Shown here piece after piece: positions 53,310-62,178 of a DNA stretch of 64,000 bases. The translations under genes and the position numbers were made by a program. How positions within the stretch are numbered: position 1 is the stretch's first letter; every line of letters begins with the position of its first letter. Where the stretch lies: assembly GCA_023411375.1 (NCBI GenBank), contig JAEYOW010000022.1, forward strand, positions 6,096-70,095, read 5' to 3'. The DNA comes from Bacillota bacterium. Its GTDB lineage: Bacteria; Bacillota; Clostridia; Christensenellales; Aristaeellaceae. The notes beneath the pieces were generated by a model. That model saw nothing but the letters and a program-made list of their open reading frames with translations, had not been told where the DNA came from and did no database searches.

Positions 53310-53735
53310 TTGTCGGATCCAAGTTTGACGGAACGAGTTATCGCAGATATCCAGTCGGGCAAAGAACTCGACAAATCGATAAAACCATCTGCATTACCCT
53401 CTGTCGCACAATTGCTCAATGTCTATATGGGCAGGCGCGGCATGAGCACAGAAGTGCTTTTTGAACAAGCTGGATTGAGCCGTTCCTATGGTTTTCGCGT
53501 CCTCAATGGGAGCCGCAAAAACCTCAGCCGCGATGCGGTTTTGCGGCTGGCTTTCGTGCTGGGTCTTGACATTCATGATGCCCAATTTTTACTAAAATGC
53601 GCAATGAACCCGTTGCTTTCCGGACATCTAAAACGAGACGTCATCATTATGAAAGCGCTTAACGATCACAAATTGCTTAGTGATATCCAAGATATTCTCA
53701 TTTCTTATCAGGAAAAACCCCTTTTAGCAGAGTGA
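53310..53735 (+). CDS. XRE-like regulator divergent from the kinase island
   Basis: The 141-residue protein has a central helix-turn-helix: VYMGRRGMSTEVLFEQAGLS, then YGFRVLNGSRKNLSRDAVLR. A helical C-terminus with GLDIHDAQFLLKCAMNPL follows. TTG 53310 is the likely start, with GGGAGGGGG 8 nt upstream. Its position at the upstream end of the island, in the opposite direction, suggests it controls the kinase operon, but no target site is shown. Confidence 0.75.
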   Translation: MSDPSLTERVIADIQSGKELDKSIKPSALPSVAQLLNVYMGRRGMSTEVLFEQAGLSRSYGFRVLNGSRKNLSRDAVLRLAFVLGLDIHDAQFLLKCAMNPLLSGHLKRDVIIMKALNDHKLLSDIQDILISYQEKPLLAE

Positions 53736-54667
53736 GCTGACAACATAAAACGATGTCTATCCCGGTATGTTAATTGCAAGTTTCATAGTGCGTTCGGTCA
53801 TAATCAGGATATAGTTTAAAACAAATGTGAAGGATGGTTACGCTATAGCATCCATCAAAGTCACCCAAAACTATTGTCCCCCATTGTAATGCAAAAGTTT
53901 CTCCATCCCCCCGCGGCACTTGCGTATACGGGGGAAGTCGCACGTTTGGGAGCGCCTATATTCGGTGCCGAAAGTGTGGAAAAGAATATCGTCAACCTTT
54001 TGTTGAAGATGCCGCCTTGTACTTTAAGAAAAAAGCCCAGTATCGTTGTTTTTGTTAAACCATAAAGAGCTAGTCACTTTGGTAATACTTTTGTCGATCG
54101 CATGCGCTATTTCGTATTAATCAACCGAAAGCAACGGCGTTGCATCAGCATTGAGGACTACTTTGCACATGGCTGCCGTATCTGGCGCAATTATGGCGGG
54201 CATCTTCCTTCTTGGGGGGATTTGCACCCATTCATACCGTCAAAGGTGCAAGGACAAGATCTTGTCTGATTCTAGGGCCCGGCTTTTGAATGATGATACC
54301 TGTGTTGCGAGCATAAAAGCGAAGAACAGATTCCCAATATAGCGTCTCTGCTGCCAGCGATAAAAGTGCATCTGAAAAAGTGCTTTGACGAGGATAAGGC
54401 AGTCGATTTGACACATCTGTTTTCCTAATTGATGTATTGCCAAAATATGATGGTAACGGAAGCGCTCGGCAATACAATGTGTACTACTTGCGCAAGAAAC
54501 GTTTGATGATGATCTTGAAGTCTAAAGCGCCCAAAACAAAGTTGGAAGACAAAGCTTTCAGTTTTAATTGCATGGTCACTGCGCAAGTGGAGAGTAAACG
54601 TAGTTGTTCAAATTGCTCGCGATTCTCAACGGCAACATACGCAGTATCCACCCATCCCGTCCCTGCT
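53736..54667. other. Intergenic region without a supportable gene
   Basis: About 930 bp with only short overlapping frames on both strands, none with convincing composition plus a ribosome site. Some minus-strand stretches (for example near 54240-54480) look like decayed coding sequence. I could not assign them. Confidence 0.5.
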
Positions 54668-54696
54668 TTGTCAAATTTCCGGCCATATGGTATAAT
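54668..54696 (+). promoter_or_regulatory. Promoter of the alpha/beta hydrolase gene
   Basis: TTGTCA and TATAAT are separated by exactly 17 bp, 42 nt before the start codon. Confidence 0.8.
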
Positions 54697-54738
54697 GATA
54701 AAAAAGCGCCGGGTCGCCTATACCATAAGGAGGAATGG

Positions 54739-55656
54739 ATGATGGCAATTCGCGGAACCTTTCAATCGGTCACGGGAACCGAGCTTGAAAAGCGCCTTTG
54801 GCCCGCCGACGGCGAACCGAAGGGAGTCGTGCAATTTGTGCACGGCATGGCGGAGCACATCGACCGCTACGACGAACCCGCAAGGCGGTTGAACGCGGCA
54901 GGCTTTACGGTCGTGGGGCATACGCATCTTGGGCATGGCTCAAACACCCGGGTCAAGGGATATTTTGCGGCCAATAACGGCTGGGACGCGTTGATTGACG
55001 ATACGCACGCCCTTCGGCAGCAAACGCAAGCGGAATATCCGGGGTTGCCTTATTTCATGCTGGGGCATAGCATGGGCAGTTTTGTGATAAGAACCTACTG
55101 CCTTAAATATGAGGAAGGCCTCGCGGGCGTAATTTTAAGCGGCACAGGCCATTTCGCTCCGCCGATCGTCACGGCGGGCAGCGTGATCGTCGCGCTTCAG
55201 TGTATGCTGGGCATGGCTGAAAAGCCGAGCCGGCTTATCCATCACATGAATTTTTCCGCGAATAACAAGCGGTTTGAAAACCCAAGGACGGATAGCGACT
55301 GGCTTACCCGGGACGCGGAACAGGTGGATCTTTATATCGCGGACCCGGATTGCGGCTTCGTGTTTACGGCCGGCGCTTACCGCGACCTGTTTACGGGGCT
55401 TAAGCGGCTGTATCCGGACCGTATCGGGGCAATGAAGAAGGATATCCCCGTTTTGCTGTTTTCAGGCGACCGGGACCCCGTGGGCGACGACGGCGAGGGT
55501 GTGCAAAAGGTAGCGGAAGAGCTGAAGGCCGCCGGTGTGCGGGACGTGACCCTCAAGCTCTACAAGGATGGAAGGCACGAGATGTTTAATGAGCTCAACC
55601 GCGAGGAGGTCTGCGCGGACTTGATCGGCTGGCTGGAGGCAAAGCGAAAGCGGTAA
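54739..55656 (+). CDS. Alpha/beta hydrolase, monoacylglycerol lipase/lysophospholipase type
   Basis: The 305-residue serine hydrolase of the Hydrolase_4 group has VVQFVHGMAEHIDRYDEPAR with the oxyanion HG, nucleophile Ser in LGHSMGSFV, an acid in FSGDRDPVGDDGEGV and His in KDGRHEMFNE. The substrate is probably a lipid ester. AAGGAGG lies before ATG 54739; ATG 54742 is the alternative. It is monocistronic and convergent with the ABC genes. Confidence 0.9.
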   Translation: MMAIRGTFQSVTGTELEKRLWPADGEPKGVVQFVHGMAEHIDRYDEPARRLNAAGFTVVGHTHLGHGSNTRVKGYFAANNGWDALIDDTHALRQQTQAEYPGLPYFMLGHSMGSFVIRTYCLKYEEGLAGVILSGTGHFAPPIVTAGSVIVALQCMLGMAEKPSRLIHHMNFSANNKRFENPRTDSDWLTRDAEQVDLYIADPDCGFVFTAGAYRDLFTGLKRLYPDRIGAMKKDIPVLLFSGDRDPVGDDGEGVQKVAEELKAAGVRDVTLKLYKDGRHEMFNELNREEVCADLIGWLEAKRKR

Positions 55657-55705
55657 GGCTGTCGCGTATACCCGGCTAGGCTTACCCTGAGGCGTCAGGG
55701 AGCGC

Positions 55706-56428
55706 TCATCGCAGAGCGCGGCGGGAAAAGCGGCGAACCAAAGGGGCCAGCCATGCCAACCCCGTTAACAGGCACATCACGGCCATCAGCCAGTCTGTGT
55801 TTATTAAAAACCGATAAAACCAATATGATGGCAGCCAGCACAAAAGCGGCTGCCATTTGTATGGCAGAAAAAACGGAATCGCGACCGTGAGCATGAGAAG
55901 TCCGCAAAGCTTGGACATGGCCATACCCACGATTTTATCGCGTGCAAAAGCGGGAATGAACGCGACCATTGTGAGCGCGGTGAAAGCGGCTGGAAGGGAC
56001 AGCATGACGGTATGCGAAAGCGGGCGGGGTACGGAGGAAAAGGCGGCCGCGCAGAGCGCCGAGTAGAGGGCGGCAAACAGCGCGGGCAACAGGAAGCGGC
56101 TTGCCAGGTAGCTGGCTTTGCCAAGCGGGGTTGTTACAAGCGCCAGACAAACGCCGTTGTCGCGCTCCTCCAGCGCCACCATACAGGAGGAAAACAACGT
56201 CATATAGGGCGTGAGCAGGTAGAGCAGCGCATCCCAGAGGGGTTTGTAGTTGGCGACGAGCCCAAGCGGCGGAACGGCGGAAATCAGCGCTGGAAGCCCA
56301 AAGCGCAGTGCGGCGCCCAAAAGCGGGGGCGCGATAAGCAGCGCGACAAACATGCCGTCCGCCAGCACGCTTCGAAGCAGGGCCTGAAAGGCGCGCCGGA
56401 TGGGATAGGCGCGGTGGCTTTTCATCAT
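55706..56428 (-). CDS. ABC transporter permease subunit 2
   Basis: The 240-residue protein has about six hydrophobic segments and VALEERDNGVCLALVTTPLG, a cytoplasmic loop pattern of ABC-2 type exporters. It overlaps the upstream permease by ATGA (56425-56428). An ATPase-permease-permease order like this occurs in the fluoroquinolone-export type of ABC system, but the substrate is unknown. GGGAGG precedes ATG 56428. The longer open frame to 57163 runs over the neighbour and is not coding. Confidence 0.85.
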   Translation of the reverse strand: MMKSHRAYPIRRAFQALLRSVLADGMFVALLIAPPLLGAALRFGLPALISAVPPLGLVANYKPLWDALLYLLTPYMTLFSSCMVALEERDNGVCLALVTTPLGKASYLASRFLLPALFAALYSALCAAAFSSVPRPLSHTVMLSLPAAFTALTMVAFIPAFARDKIVGMAMSKLCGLLMLTVAIPFFLPYKWQPLLCWLPSYWFYRFLINTDWLMAVMCLLTGLAWLAPLVRRFSRRALR

Positions 56429-57210
56429 GCGTCCTCCCTTCGTGAGCTCAGCAACGCGCTTACGGATGCGCAGGCGGCCCGGAAGGCCGCGGCAAGCAGC
56501 ACGGCGAGCACGGACAGGGAAAGCCACTGAACAGGCTGACGATGCCGTTCCAGAACCGCGGCGGGCATGAGCAGCGCGCGTTCCAGCCACACCACGGGAT
56601 GAAGCGCCGCCCAGGCGGGCAGAGCCCAGAATAAATCCCAGACGGCGGGCAGCAGACACACGCACTCCACCACCGCAACTGTTAACAAAAAACCGTTCAG
56701 CGTCGATACAAAGGCGCATATAACCAGGCTTAGGCAGGTAAACAATACGCCTCCAAGCAGCATAACGGCCGCCGTTACGCACAGGGCGGCGGCGTCGCCC
56801 GAGAACAGGCTGGCCCACACCAACGCGCCGTCTGCGAACATAAGGACGCCGGGCTGAGAAAACCACATAACCGCACAGCCGACAAACGTACCCAGAAGGC
56901 TCATGACAATACACTTTGAAAGCGCGCAGGTACGGGCGCGGACGCCGGCCGCGTACAGCGCGGGATAAATATGCTGTTTTTTTTCGTATAGCACGATTGC
57001 GCCCATGAAAAACAGCGACAGGGTCGCCGGATCGGTGAGCAAAAGCAACGCGGTCAGGCGCTGGCGCATCCCATCCGGCACAAGAAAGCGAAGCGCCGCG
57101 GTATAAAACAGCATCAGCAGCAGATAAACCGCCGCAATGCCGTGCCGCCACAGCAGCGAACAATCCGCGCGCAAAAGCGCGCGCAGGGGGTGGGCGCGCT
57201 TTTGTTTCAT
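56425..57210 (-). CDS. ABC transporter permease subunit 1
   Basis: The 261-residue membrane protein has about six helices. VLYEKKQHIYPALYAAGVRA resembles the same cytoplasmic loop as in subunit 2, so the two are distant paralogues. ATG 57210 overlaps the in-frame (corrected) stop of the ATPase gene as ATGA, which supports both the start and the frame correction upstream. The frame is open 64 codons further, over the ATPase end. Confidence 0.85.
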   Translation of the reverse strand: MKQKRAHPLRALLRADCSLLWRHGIAAVYLLLMLFYTAALRFLVPDGMRQRLTALLLLTDPATLSLFFMGAIVLYEKKQHIYPALYAAGVRARTCALSKCIVMSLLGTFVGCAVMWFSQPGVLMFADGALVWASLFSGDAAALCVTAAVMLLGGVLFTCLSLVICAFVSTLNGFLLTVAVVECVCLLPAVWDLFWALPAWAALHPVVWLERALLMPAAVLERHRQPVQWLSLSVLAVLLAAAFRAACASVSALLSSRREDA

Positions 57211-57280
57211 GCCTCCAGCCTCCCGCCCGTCAGCTCCGTAAAGACGTCGGCCAGCGTGGGTTCGTTGGTGTGCAGAATGG

Positions 57281-58057
57281 TCAGCAGGTTGTTTTGCAAC
57301 AAAAAAGGAGCTTGCCGTCCAGCGCTGTTTTGTCAAGCTCCACGGTATGACGGCGTTCCCTCCCGCCCTCCGCATAGGTATAGGTAAGCGTGCGCGCGCC
57401 ACGCGTCATGATGAGGCGGTGCGGGCTGTCCAGCGCACGGAGTTCGCCGCCTGAAAGGAACGCGACCCGGTCGCACAGCTCGGTCGCGTCCTGCATGTTG
57501 TGGGTAGTGAGCACGATGGTCTTACCCTGCCCGCGCAGGCCGCGGATCAGCTCCTTCATCGCGGCGGCGTTGGTGGGGTCCAGGCCGCTGGTCGGCTCGT
57601 CCAGAAAGAGCAGGTCGGGATTGTGCAAAATGGCGCGCGCAAAATTCAGCCTGCTTTTCATACCCTTGCTGAACGCGCCCACGCGCATATTCGCAGCCTG
57701 CTCCAATCCAAGCCGGCCGAGCAGCGTGTCGATTTCAAAGCAGGGACGGGCGTAGAGCGAGGAAAAGAAACGCAGATTTTCCCGGGCGGTCAGCTTTTCA
57801 TAAAGCGTAGGCACCTCAAAATCCACGCCCACGCGGCTGAAAAAGGAACGCTTGAGGCGGTCGCATTGTTGCCCCATGACGGTGGCGGTACCGCCGTAAT
57901 TTGGCAAAAGCCCGATTAAAAGCTTTTGAAGCGTGCTCTTGCCCGCTCCGGAGGGCCCCAGAAAGCCGAAAATTTCGCCGCTGTTGACATGAAAGGTGAG
58001 GCCCTTGAGCACGGGCGTTTTTTGATAGGAAAAGGTCAGCGCTTGTACGTCGATCAT
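57281..58057 (-). CDS. ABC transporter ATP-binding subunit, C-terminus frameshifted
   Basis: 258 residues as read: Walker A GPSGAGKST (about 35-43), signature FSKGMKSRLNFARAIL, Walker B LLFLDEPTSGLD and the switch His in VLTTHNMQD. Near the end the frame shifts at a run of six A (plus 57301-57306) and stops as FCCKTTC. With seven, the protein would continue LLQNNLLTILHTNEPTLADV and end at TGA 57207-57209, overlapping the permease start. The ATPase core is intact, so function may survive. Confidence 0.85.
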   Translation of the reverse strand: MIDVQALTFSYQKTPVLKGLTFHVNSGEIFGFLGPSGAGKSTLQKLLIGLLPNYGGTATVMGQQCDRLKRSFFSRVGVDFEVPTLYEKLTARENLRFFSSLYARPCFEIDTLLGRLGLEQAANMRVGAFSKGMKSRLNFARAILHNPDLLFLDEPTSGLDPTNAAAMKELIRGLRGQGKTIVLTTHNMQDATELCDRVAFLSGGELRALDSPHRLIMTRGARTLTYTYAEGGRERRHTVELDKTALDGKLLFCCKTTC

Positions 58058-58071
58058 CGAAAGCAGTCCTT

Positions 58072-59355
58072 TCAGAACTGTTCAAAAAGCACGCGCATAA
58101 GATCGGTGCCGTCCATGAGCACGGGCTCGCACGCCATCTCGCTTTCGCAGAACTTGCGCGCGGGCGCGGGGCGGCCCGCCGCTTTTGCGGCCGCGGCTGT
58201 GCGGCTGTCGTAAACGGCGTAGGGCACGGGACTGCCGTCGTGCGTGCGCGTGGTGAGCAGAGTGGGATGATCGCTTAACAAGAGCAGCCGAAAATCCTCT
58301 CCCCGCTCGGTGAGCGCCTGAAGCAACGGCGCGACCACACGGCACTCCACGTTCTGGATGGCCTCGAGCTTTCTGCCAAGGTCGCCCGCGTGAGCCATTT
58401 CATCAGGAGCCTCAACATGCACGGCGGCAAAATCGTCGCCTGCCGCCAGTGCGTCCAGCGCGCAGCGCACTTTCCCCTCGTAATTGGTATCAAGGTCGCC
58501 GTTTGCGCCCTCCACATGCGGCGCTTTCAGCCCGGCAAGCCCGGCAATGCCCCAGACCAGCGGCACAGCGCTGACCACCGTGCCCCAGTGGCCGAATTTT
58601 TTCTGAAAAGATGGCAACCGGACGGCGGTTGCCGCGCCCCAGGGCCAGATCATGTTTGCGGGAAGCTTTCCCTCGTTCAATCGTTTTGCGTTAATGGGGT
58701 GCGCCTTTAATACTTCGTAGCTGCGCAGCATCAGCTTGCGGATATCGCCGCACAGCTTTTTGGCCGCGGCATCGTCCGTTTCCCGTTCCAGATGCGGGAG
58801 GTACGCCTCAATGCGCTGCTCAAGCACGTTATGCGGCTCGGTCAGACGCACGGCGGCAAGGTCGTGCGCGTCGGATTTCATCACGCCCACGTGGCGGAAG
58901 GTGTCGGTAACGGTAATCTCCAGGCCCGATTGCTTCATCAGGGCGGCGAAGGCGGGGTCGGCGATGAGGTCGTTCATCAAACCGACAGCGTCCCGGCCGT
59001 GAATGTTGCCGCCGTTATGGCTGCGGATAACCGATTTGCCCGCCTCATCCGGCGTAACGGCGCACAGGTTGACGCGAAAGCTCAGGCTGCCTTCCGGCAA
59101 GTCAACGCCCATCCCGGCCGCCTCCAGCACGCTGCGGCCGGTGTAATACGTTTGGGGCGCGTAGCCGAAAATGCTCAGAATCGCGGTGTCGCTGCCCGCG
59201 GGCATGCCGTGGGGAACGGTGAGCGCGCGCCCGCAGAAGCAGCCTGCGCAGCGGTCAAACGCGGGCAGGGCGAGCGCCTCAAGGGGCGTTTTGCCGGCCA
59301 GCTGGGGAAGAGACGTATCCGCCATGCCGTCTCCGATGACCAGTACGTATTTCAT
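58072..59355 (-). CDS. apgM: 2,3-bisphosphoglycerate-independent phosphoglycerate mutase, archaeal type
   Basis: ApgM interconverts 3- and 2-phosphoglycerate in glycolysis. The 427-residue alkaline-phosphatase-fold enzyme has metal Asp in VIGDGMADTS, the nucleophile Ser region MPAGSDTAILSIFGY, HVEAPDEMAHAGD and LSDHPTLLTTRTHDGSPVPY. The length fits ApgM rather than the longer GpmI. It lies 14 bp upstream of the ABC ATPase gene on the same strand and may share a transcript with it. Confidence 0.92.
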   Translation of the reverse strand: MKYVLVIGDGMADTSLPQLAGKTPLEALALPAFDRCAGCFCGRALTVPHGMPAGSDTAILSIFGYAPQTYYTGRSVLEAAGMGVDLPEGSLSFRVNLCAVTPDEAGKSVIRSHNGGNIHGRDAVGLMNDLIADPAFAALMKQSGLEITVTDTFRHVGVMKSDAHDLAAVRLTEPHNVLEQRIEAYLPHLERETDDAAAKKLCGDIRKLMLRSYEVLKAHPINAKRLNEGKLPANMIWPWGAATAVRLPSFQKKFGHWGTVVSAVPLVWGIAGLAGLKAPHVEGANGDLDTNYEGKVRCALDALAAGDDFAAVHVEAPDEMAHAGDLGRKLEAIQNVECRVVAPLLQALTERGEDFRLLLLSDHPTLLTTRTHDGSPVPYAVYDSRTAAAAKAAGRPAPARKFCESEMACEPVLMDGTDLMRVLFEQF

Positions 59356-59397
59356 GTGAGAAGCACTTCCTTGAATTGATGATAAGCCAAGCGGACT

Positions 59398-60246
59398 TTA
59401 CTCCGCCCAGATGATATCGTCCCTGAGGCGGTAGATCGTGGCGCCGTACTTTTTGCGGCAAAAGGCGTCCACGAACCAGTCGATTTCCTTTACCGCGTCG
59501 TATTGCACATAGGCGTAGCGCTCGCCACCCCTGGTTTCGCCCTTCATGTTGCTGTCGCACCAGCGCACGGTGTCGGTCTCGGGATCGTAATCCGCGATAA
59601 AGATCATGCTGTGCGCGCCTGTACCATAGTAATACTTGGCGGCCATCTGAAAGTAGTCGCCGCGCTTAACCTGCTTGAGAAATTCACGCGCGATTTCCCG
59701 GTTTTCTTCCTTGCTTTTGTCCGGGTCGTAGCGGAAGGTAGCGGCGGCATAGAAGGGATTGCCCTCGGACGCCGGAATATCCTTCCACTCGACCCCATAG
59801 ACGTAATCCGTCATTTCCTTCTTGGGCTTGTTATCGGGGATGACCAGCTCCACGTCCGGATACTCCGCCATGCGGAAGCGGTCCCGGTTCTGGCGGAACA
59901 GGTAAACGGTAAAGTTTTTACAAACGTAAATATCGCCGCTGTACTGCGCGCGCTGGGCACGGCCGTTCGCTTCGTCGAACTTTTCTTCGGCGAGGCTTAT
60001 GATAGAATCGATAAACGCAGCGCGTGCATCCGCGCCGCCCTGCGGAGCGGAAACGTCCGCGTTTCCGCCGTCCATGTCGGAAGATGGCGGCTCGCCATCC
60101 CCGGGAAACGGGCTTACGCCCGTGTCTCCGCTATCCTTAATGGTGATGGTTACCTCGGCCGCGGCGGGCAAAGCGCATGCGGCAAATAGGAAAACAAGCA
60201 GAAGAAGCAGGGCGCGAAGGGCGCGTTTATGAGAAGCTGGAAGCAT
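59398..60246 (-). CDS. Secreted protein, possible NlpC/P60-like cysteine hydrolase
   Basis: The 282-residue protein has a signal peptide (about 1-30, ending LPAAAE) and an acidic Gly/Pro-rich linker. A C-terminal domain of about 190 residues follows with Cys in YVCKNFTVYLFRQNRDR, GDYFQMAA, His in GTGAHSMIFIADYD and WCDSNM. The Cys, His and polar residue in that order resemble NlpC/P60-fold hydrolases. This is pattern-based and the Cys context is not classical. GGGAGG precedes ATG 60246. Confidence 0.6.
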   Translation of the reverse strand: MLPASHKRALRALLLLLVFLFAACALPAAAEVTITIKDSGDTGVSPFPGDGEPPSSDMDGGNADVSAPQGGADARAAFIDSIISLAEEKFDEANGRAQRAQYSGDIYVCKNFTVYLFRQNRDRFRMAEYPDVELVIPDNKPKKEMTDYVYGVEWKDIPASEGNPFYAAATFRYDPDKSKEENREIAREFLKQVKRGDYFQMAAKYYYGTGAHSMIFIADYDPETDTVRWCDSNMKGETRGGERYAYVQYDAVKEIDWFVDAFCRKKYGATIYRLRDDIIWAE

Positions 60247-60527
60247 GAGCGACCTCCCTTTCGTATCGTTGGGGTTGTACCTGTGCATTGTACACAATAT
60301 ACGGTGAAATGTAAACCGGGTGACAGGATCATATACATGGGTTATATGCATATAGAAAAAGGATAATCGCAGCCGCCTTCCGATGGCGTGATGCGCGCAT
60401 AAATTGGTAGAAAGCCGGTCGTGATCGCATTGGAATACCGGACAGGCAGCCTGTATTTCACAACATGAGCAATCATTATCATGCTGGATAAAAACAATTT
60501 CAACACACCAGCAAAACGGAAATTCCG

Positions 60528-60560
60528 TTGACTTTGACATATCGCGCTGTATAATATAAT
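60528..60560 (+). promoter_or_regulatory. Promoter region of the kor operon
   Basis: Overlapping TTGACT (60528-60533) and TTGACA (60534-60539) precede two overlapping TATAAT boxes (60550-60555 and 60555-60560), giving 15-16 bp spacers. The rest of 60247-60609 shows no gene. Confidence 0.75.
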
Positions 60561-60609
60561 GAATACGCTTTAGCGACGGGGCGTATGACTTACCAAAGGA
60601 GGTCGGAAT

Positions 60610-60816
60610 ATGGCGGCTGTTACCGTGAACGAGGATGTTTGTAAGGGTTGTGGGCTGTGCATTGATGCCTGCCCGAAAAACATTATGGAAATCGATAAAT
60701 CCCATCTTAACAAGAAGGGATACCATCCCGCCCACTGCAAGGAGCAGGAGAGCTGCATCGGCTGCGCGTTCTGCGCGACGATGTGCCCGGACGTGGCCAT
60801 CACCGTTGAAAGATAA
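60610..60816 (+). CDS. korD: 2-oxoacid oxidoreductase, ferredoxin-like delta subunit (2x[4Fe-4S])
   Basis: The 68-residue protein has two cluster motifs: CKGCGLCIDACP and CIGCAFCATMCP, with an extra Cys between (HCKEQESC). It passes electrons from the TPP-dependent oxidoreductase to soluble ferredoxin. It is the first gene of a four-gene operon, with AGGAGG 8 nt before the ATG. Confidence 0.92.
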   Translation: MAAVTVNEDVCKGCGLCIDACPKNIMEIDKSHLNKKGYHPAHCKEQESCIGCAFCATMCPDVAITVER

Positions 60817-60834
60817 AGGGAGGGAAGAACGCCC

Positions 60835-62178
60835 ATGAAAAAGCTTATGAAGGGCAATGAGGCCATCGCCGAGGCTGCCATCCAGGCGGGCTGCCGCTTC
60901 TTTTTCGGCTACCCCATTACGCCCCAGAATCAGATTCCCGAGTACATGTCCAAGCGCATGCCCCAGGTGGGCGGTTGCTTTTTACAAGCCGAGAGCGAAG
61001 TCGCCGCCATCAATATGGTGTATGGCGCCGCGGGCGCGGGCGCGCGCGTGATGACCAGCTCCTCCTCGCCCGGAATCAGCTTGAAGCAGGAGGGCATCAG
61101 CTATATCGCGGGTGCGGAGCTGCCCTGCGTTATCGTCAACATGGTGCGCGGCGGCCCCGGCCTTGGCAGCATCCAGCCCGCGCAGAGCGACTATTATCAG
61201 TCCACGCGCGGGGGCGGTCACGGCGATTACCGCATGTGCGTGCTGGCCCCCAGCTCTGTTCAAGAGGCCGTCGATCTGATGCAGGACGCTTTTGATATCG
61301 CCGACCGGTACCGCAACCCCGTGATGGTGCTGGGCGACGGCCTGATCGGACAGATGATGGAGCCGGTGGATATGGACAGGGCGAAGAACCGTGCGCCCGC
61401 ACCCGATTTAAAGGAAAAAACGTGGGCGGCGACGGGCCATGTGCCCACCGCGGAAAGCCCCCGCGCCATCATCAACAGCCTGTATATCGACCCGCAGGTG
61501 CTGGAGAAGCATTGCCAGAAGCTTCAGGCCAGGTATGACGCGATTGCCGCAGCCGAGTGCCGCTGGCAGGAGGAAATGCTGGAGGACGCTGAGATTGTGC
61601 TTGTCGCCTATGGCACCACCAGCCGCATCGCCCGCAGCGCTATGCGCAAATGCCGCGAAAAGGGCGTCAAGGTCGGGCTGCTCAGGCCTATCACGCTTTG
61701 GCCGTTCCCCGAGGCGGCGCTGCGCGCGACCATTCCCACGGCCAAGAAATACCTGTGCGTGGAGATGAGCATGGGTCAGATGGTGGACGACGTGCGCCTG
61801 GCGGTTAACGGCGAGCGCCCGGTGGAGTTTTACGGCCGCACGGGCGGCATGGTGCCCACCGTGAGCGAGCTTGTGGAGCAGATCGTCAAGCTGAACGGCG
61901 GCGAGCCCGCTGATTTTTGCAAGCAGGTGGAGCAGGCCATGAATTCCGTGGGTGAAAAGTTGAATGAGTTTGGTAAAAAGATAGACGAAAAGGTGAACAG
62001 CCCCGAGTTTGTCGAAAAGACGGAAAACCTGAAAAAGCAGGTGGGCGACGCGGCGAACAAGGCTGCGGACGGTCTTGCCAAAGGCGCCACTTTTATCGCA
62101 GAGGGCATCGGCAAGGCGTTTGACGCTATTAAAAAGGAATTTGATCAAAAGGACGATGGGAAAGGGGGCGAGCAGTAA
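60835..62178 (+). CDS. korA: 2-oxoacid:ferredoxin oxidoreductase alpha subunit with C-terminal helical extension
   Basis: The alpha subunit of a 2-oxoglutarate- or branched-chain-type oxidoreductase makes acyl-CoA, CO2 and reduced ferredoxin. Of 447 residues, 1-360 match the family (GNEAIAEAAIQAGCRFFFGY, ITPQNQIPEYM, MTSSSSPGISLKQEG). The last 85 residues are an added Lys/Glu/Ala-rich amphipathic helical tail (VEQAMNSVGEKLNEFGKKID and on), absent from usual KorA. The specific 2-oxoacid cannot be read from sequence. Confidence 0.9.
   Translation: MKKLMKGNEAIAEAAIQAGCRFFFGYPITPQNQIPEYMSKRMPQVGGCFLQAESEVAAINMVYGAAGAGARVMTSSSSPGISLKQEGISYIAGAELPCVIVNMVRGGPGLGSIQPAQSDYYQSTRGGGHGDYRMCVLAPSSVQEAVDLMQDAFDIADRYRNPVMVLGDGLIGQMMEPVDMDRAKNRAPAPDLKEKTWAATGHVPTAESPRAIINSLYIDPQVLEKHCQKLQARYDAIAAAECRWQEEMLEDAEIVLVAYGTTSRIARSAMRKCREKGVKVGLLRPITLWPFPEAALRATIPTAKKYLCVEMSMGQMVDDVRLAVNGERPVEFYGRTGGMVPTVSELVEQIVKLNGGEPADFCKQVEQAMNSVGEKLNEFGKKIDEKVNSPEFVEKTENLKKQVGDAANKAADGLAKGATFIAEGIGKAFDAIKKEFDQKDDGKGGEQ

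Noticed and set aside
53874..54065. 63-codon plus-strand frame in the gap after the regulator
   Set aside because: No ribosome site, no recognisable motif, and overlapped by equally long frames on the other strand.
56429..57163. Upstream extension of the second ABC permease frame
   Set aside because: It overlaps the first permease in another frame. GGGAGG and ATG at 56428 with an ATGA overlap define the real start.
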